Source: Rhynchopus sp. YZ270_cl-10 (taxonomy: Eukaryota; Euglenozoa; Diplonemea; Diplonemida; Diplonemidae). From it: a stretch of DNA of 64,000 nucleotides. This document shows positions 61,064 to 64,000 of the stretch, one piece after another (positions within the stretch are counted from its first letter, which is position 1; each line of letters begins with the position of its first letter). The stretch covers positions 186,001 through 250,000 of the forward strand of contig OZ037878.1 of NCBI GenBank assembly GCA_964035575.1, written 5' to 3'. The translations under genes were made by a program, and so were the position numbers. Under the pieces are notes generated by a model. The model saw only the letters and a list, made by a program, of their open reading frames with translations, did not search any database and was not told the origin of the DNA.

Positions 61064-61903
61064 TCATTCCCGCGCAAATTCATTGATCAATGCTAACAGG
61101 GTCTCATTTTTCACGTCAAATTTCACTTCAGTTCCGTCCTCTAGCTCTGCAGAGCGGACTGGGAGAATTCCATTTGAAGTAGACGTGATGAAGACAGCGT
61201 CTGATGCTGCGAGCGCACGCTCGCTGATTGTCGTTTCTTTGAGCTCAATATCTTTGCGCACCGCTGCAGCACACACTCTGGTCCGTGTAATCCCCTTGAG
61301 CACCGTGTCTGCTGGGGGTGTCACCAAGGCGCCCCCCACGATGCAGAACACATTGCTCCGCGATCCTTCGGTGATGTCGCCGTTCTCTCCCTTGAGGAGC
61401 AGCTCAAACACCGCATCGTTCCCACTCCCCTCTGCCATCGCTGCCCCGAGACGTTCCTTCAGAGAGACGTTCAAAACCTTGGCATTTGGCTCTCCTCTCA
61501 CATGAGAGATCACCCGAACCTTAATGCCTTCATTGTAATACGATTCCGGAGGATAAAACGATGCAACAGGATACGCAAAGCAAAGTGCTCCATCCGGGGA
61601 AACAACAACTTTAACATTTTGGTCAATAATTTCATTGCGTTGGATGAGGGTCTCAAGAAGCGTCTCTAGCCTAGGTGGAAGCCTTGCAGTACTGTTTTCA
61701 GGCGCAGCCAGCACAGCAGAAGCCTCCAGTCTCTCAAGATGCGAGGCAAGAAACCGAGCCCGGCCCTGCACCACGCGGAAGACTTCGTAGCAGGCAGGTT
61801 GGGGTAAGTCATGGGGCAGCCCCAGTGGAGATTCAACCACGTCACCACGTACTACACAGAAACGTCCTCCTCCGGCGATAAATTCTTTAGCAACGTCAGT
61901 CAT
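61064..61903 (-). CDS. Class IV (fold type IV) PLP aminotransferase or lyase
   Basis: 279 residues, ATG at 61903. YEVFRVVQGRARFLASHLER is the N-terminal signature. EPNAKVLNVSLKERL carries the PLP lysine (K142). GDITEGSRSNVF holds the conserved glutamate (E179) and PLP-phosphate contacts, and ALVTPPADTVLKGITRTRV the C-terminal signature. The length matches D-amino-acid aminotransferase, aminodeoxychorismate lyase and branched-chain aminotransferase enzymes. Lacking the longer BCAT N-terminus, it is nearer the bacterial-type D-amino-acid aminotransferase/aminodeoxychorismate lyase group; substrate not determinable. Cytosolic by absence of signals. Confidence 0.88.
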   Translation of the reverse strand: MTDVAKEFIAGGGRFCVVRGDVVESPLGLPHDLPQPACYEVFRVVQGRARFLASHLERLEASAVLAAPENSTARLPPRLETLLETLIQRNEIIDQNVKVVVSPDGALCFAYPVASFYPPESYYNEGIKVRVISHVRGEPNAKVLNVSLKERLGAAMAEGSGNDAVFELLLKGENGDITEGSRSNVFCIVGGALVTPPADTVLKGITRTRVCAAAVRKDIELKETTISERALAASDAVFITSTSNGILPVRSAELEDGTEVKFDVKNETLLALINEFARE

Positions 61904-62002
61904 TGTATCTGTTCACCTAAAAGATAAGTCAAGTATTTTGCCCTGAAAGGAGGAGGTTTTTGGAGGAGAATGCGGAAGAAAAAAAGTTGCCTTGAAATGC
62001 AA

Positions 62003-62105
62003 AGCCCTCTCGTGAACAGTGTACCTTGGTATGACCGGCTGTACCGGGGGGGTGGACCCCAACCATGCAGTCCTACAATCCATTTCGTGGTCTGTACATC
62101 TGAAA
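62003..62105 (-). repeat. Dispersed short repeat, family 1
   Basis: Shares CTCGTGAACAGTGTACCTTGG, shown as CTCGTGAACAG and TGTACCTTGG, then GGTGGACCCCAACCATGCAG, TCCTACAATCCATTTCGTGG and TACATCTGA with 12612-12722. It begins 100 bases upstream of the aminotransferase ATG, in its leader or promoter. Confidence 0.7.
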
Positions 62106-63651
62106 AGTGTCACTTGTCGTTCCCTCACCCCCCTTCTTGTAGTTGTTTGATGCGTTGACGCTTCCACACACACTAAAAATTACCTGTTGGTTGGTGGTGT
62201 TGCGGAGCACGGTTGGGTGAGTGAACGACGTGACACTTTCCGCTCACAAAGTAGTGTGCGTAAAAAAAAAAAAAGGGAACGAAGAAGACTGCCCCTCAAA
62301 TCGTCCCGAGAGGAAGATATTCTGTTTGACACCGTCGAGAAAAGGACACGGAGGCTGCATGGTGGGTGTTGTGATAAAAAGGGTTGGCTATGGGTGTGTT
62401 GAAATACGAAGAGTCTTCGGCAGCGCTTGTCAGGGGATACGAGGCGATGGGTGGACGGTCGCTTACGCTACGGCAACCCGCAGAACCAGACGACGATCTG
62501 GGCGAGGCTCGAGGCGGTGAGGGGGCAGATGCACAGAGCTATTGAGAAATTGCGGGATGATAATGCGGCGCCAGACGCCACCAAAGAACGCCGACAGGCA
62601 AGTGTGGCGAGAGAGAAGCCTCCTCAGAGTATATATTACGACAACGAAGTCGAATGAGGATGCCCTAAAGTGGCAAATGGTTGAAACTGACCGCGACCGA
62701 GATCAAGCCACGCCTGCGCGATCAGCTTGAAGACGTGGGAATCAAGGAAGATGACATACACGCTCTCTGGGTGTGAGTGCAAACGGGTGGCAAAAAGAGC
62801 ACAATCGCGACGAGACTGATCCGGCATTCGCATTTCAGCGGATTCACGCCTGCTGGAACAAATTGGTAATATTAGATTAAGAGCGGTTATCTCGACGACG
62901 AACACCCAGCGATGTGTCCAGAACGAAATTTAATATCAGTCCTAGTTCTCGAAGCACGCAACCACATCCTTTTCCCGAAAAAAATAAAAAATAGGGGGCT
63001 AAGGTTCTCAGGAAGCGAAGATAACGACAGTGATGAAGAAAACAGGGGGAGTAAACTGGGGGAGTCATTTTTTTATTTTCGGGTGCACCCAGATTGTGGA
63101 CCATAGGTTTTAGAGAAAGAGCAGGTTAGTAAGATGACCCTACGCTTGTGGTGTTTGTCACCTGAGGAATCAGTGGTCGTGAGAATTAGACAGACCAGTG
63201 TCCAATTTGTAACGGGAAGAAAAAAAGGTTGAGTCTGCTGGGATTTTGCAAGTGTAAACATTGCGCCAACCAAAAAAAAAAAAAGACAAGAGGAAATGTG
63301 CCTCTCGTACACATACAGTAATGTATCAGAAAAAGAATACCGAATGAAAGAAAAAAATTCCCACAAAAAGAGGTCAACTTCCTAAATCCCAGGAAACCCC
63401 CGGATTGCGAATAAAGACAATAGTTTCTATTCACCACCTGCATATTACCGTATAACCTCTGGAGAAAAAACACATCGTCGATTGATCGCCTCAGCAATGT
63501 CGTTTTGCTGTAACCCAAAAAAGAGAAAAATAACACCATTTCTTACAGTCATCGTACGATTCTGACTGTTTTCTACAATCGTAGTTTCACCTTAAAAAAA
63601 GAGAAGTACGAAAACACCTTTACAAGAAGCTTAAAAAACACACTCCCCTCC
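62106..63651. other. Intergenic region with a possible gene relic
   Basis: No intact gene. It contains the plus-strand coding-like fragments at 62400-62780 and AT-rich spacer. A stretch at 63285-63315 (GAGGAAATGTGCCTCTCGTAC) resembles short-repeat heads elsewhere. Confidence 0.55.
62400..62780 (+). pseudogene. Possible decayed plus-strand gene fragment
   Basis: Three protein-like stretches lie close together in different frames: RGYEAMGGRSLTLRQPAEPD near 62435, WVDGRLRYGNPQNQTTIWAR near 62450 running on to a stop at 62657, and EIKPRLRDQLEDVGIKEDDI near 62700 ending in TGA. GC content rises here relative to the spacer. No family recognised; it could be a transposon or gene relic. Confidence 0.35.
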
Positions 63652-64000
63652 TCACCTCGCCCTCCGTCTGGGAAATGCAAATGCTGAGGTGCAGGAGAGT
63701 GCGCTGGTTGGGCGGGTTGGGGCGCTGCTTGGTCGCTTTGGCACATGCACCGGCGTCGACACTGCTACGGGCTGCGGCGTTTCACCACCGCCACTCCCAC
63801 TCCCACCACCACCCCCCTTCAACGAAGCAAAGAACTGATCCCACGGCACTGCCGCACGCAGCCCGCTCCTCAACGATATAACCGCATCAGCCCACGACGG
63901 CGCCGCCACAGGCGGCACTGCGGCCCCCACGGGGTGCACCGTGCCCGAGAGCAGAAGCTCCTCAAGCACTGAGCGCAGCGACCCTCCCGAGAGGAAGGAG
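63652..64000 (-). CDS. C-terminal part of an unrecognised gene, 5' end outside the window
   Basis: The frame is open from the right edge (SFLSGGSLRSVLEELLLSGT, with no start needed) to TGA at 63652, 115 codons. It has a short structured part (APSWADAVISLRSGLRAAVP, WDQFFASLKG), a glycine-rich linker, and a basic Pro/Ser-rich tail ending PRRRAR. Being GC-rich and on the minus strand, it fits the local gene pattern. No domain recognised. Confidence 0.7.
   Translation of the reverse strand, partial: SFLSGGSLRSVLEELLLSGTVHPVGAAVPPVAAPSWADAVISLRSGLRAAVPWDQFFASLKGGGGGSGSGGGETPQPVAVSTPVHVPKRPSSAPTRPTSALSCTSAFAFPRRRAR

Noticed and set aside
1-64000. Spliced-leader RNA, snRNA, rRNA genes or CRISPR arrays
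   Set aside because: I looked for conserved leader, Sm-type and rRNA motifs and for spaced direct repeats on both strands and saw none; the short repeats are dispersed, not arrayed.

Overview
The window is eukaryotic. Coding sequence is GC-rich and sits in AT-rich, homopolymer-rich spacers full of small transposons. Genes have cis-introns: all twelve introns I could place begin GTATG and end in AG. About twenty protein genes are supported, and every one lies on the minus strand, a strand bias over 64 kb like the directional gene clusters of Euglenozoa. Several genes have a pyrimidine-rich tract plus AG a few tens of bases before their ATG, as a trans-splice acceptor would look. Together with the degradative secreted enzymes this suggests a free-living euglenozoan, perhaps a diplonemid. 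That is inference: I found no spliced-leader gene and recognise no species-specific sequence.

Layout from low to high coordinates (transcription runs the other way). 1-2087: end-truncated 695+ residue unknown protein. 3847-4886: two-exon unknown protein. 6113-7514: hAT-like element made of inverted CGCGCG arrays. 7596-9158: coiled-coil protein. 11441-12952: five-exon STE/MAPKKK-like kinase. 13445-14743: two-pass membrane protein. 16535-18511: PH-like + WW protein. 19558-20598: zinc alcohol dehydrogenase. 21364-24164: kelch + PDZ protein. 24568-31818: cluster of two secreted glycosyltransferase-like paralogues flanking two tandem ubiquitin-like/LRR genes, one frameshifted. 32055-32888: ALKBH7-like oxygenase. 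33703-35775: membrane adenylyl cyclase. 36446-38151: GT34-like glycosyltransferase whose C-terminal extension is lost behind a stop and a 53-bp MITE.

39.0-53.0 kb is a segmental duplication carrying two nearly identical secreted FAD-linked oxidases (44811-46529 and 51206-52924). Each copy has taken a different transposon, so each preserves the other's empty site: a 3.67-kb TIR element with TAA target duplication in the left copy, and a 348-bp element with AATAGT duplication in the right copy. The 3.67-kb element contains further nested elements, a 1.19-kb palindrome and a 9-bp satellite. Then follow a SPRY-like protein (53398-53961), the splicing factor CWC22 in four exons with three repeat insertions in its introns (54803-58140), a pectinacetylesterase/Notum-family protein (59303-60715), a class IV aminotransferase (61064-61903) and the C-terminus of a further unknown gene at the right edge.

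The genes do not form one pathway. Secreted carbohydrate-related proteins recur (two FAD oxidases, a pectinacetylesterase-like protein, three glycosyltransferase-like proteins), mixed with signalling (kinase, cyclase), RNA processing and metabolic genes. The most informative material is the mobile-element record: at least six element families can be delimited by inverted repeats and target duplications.
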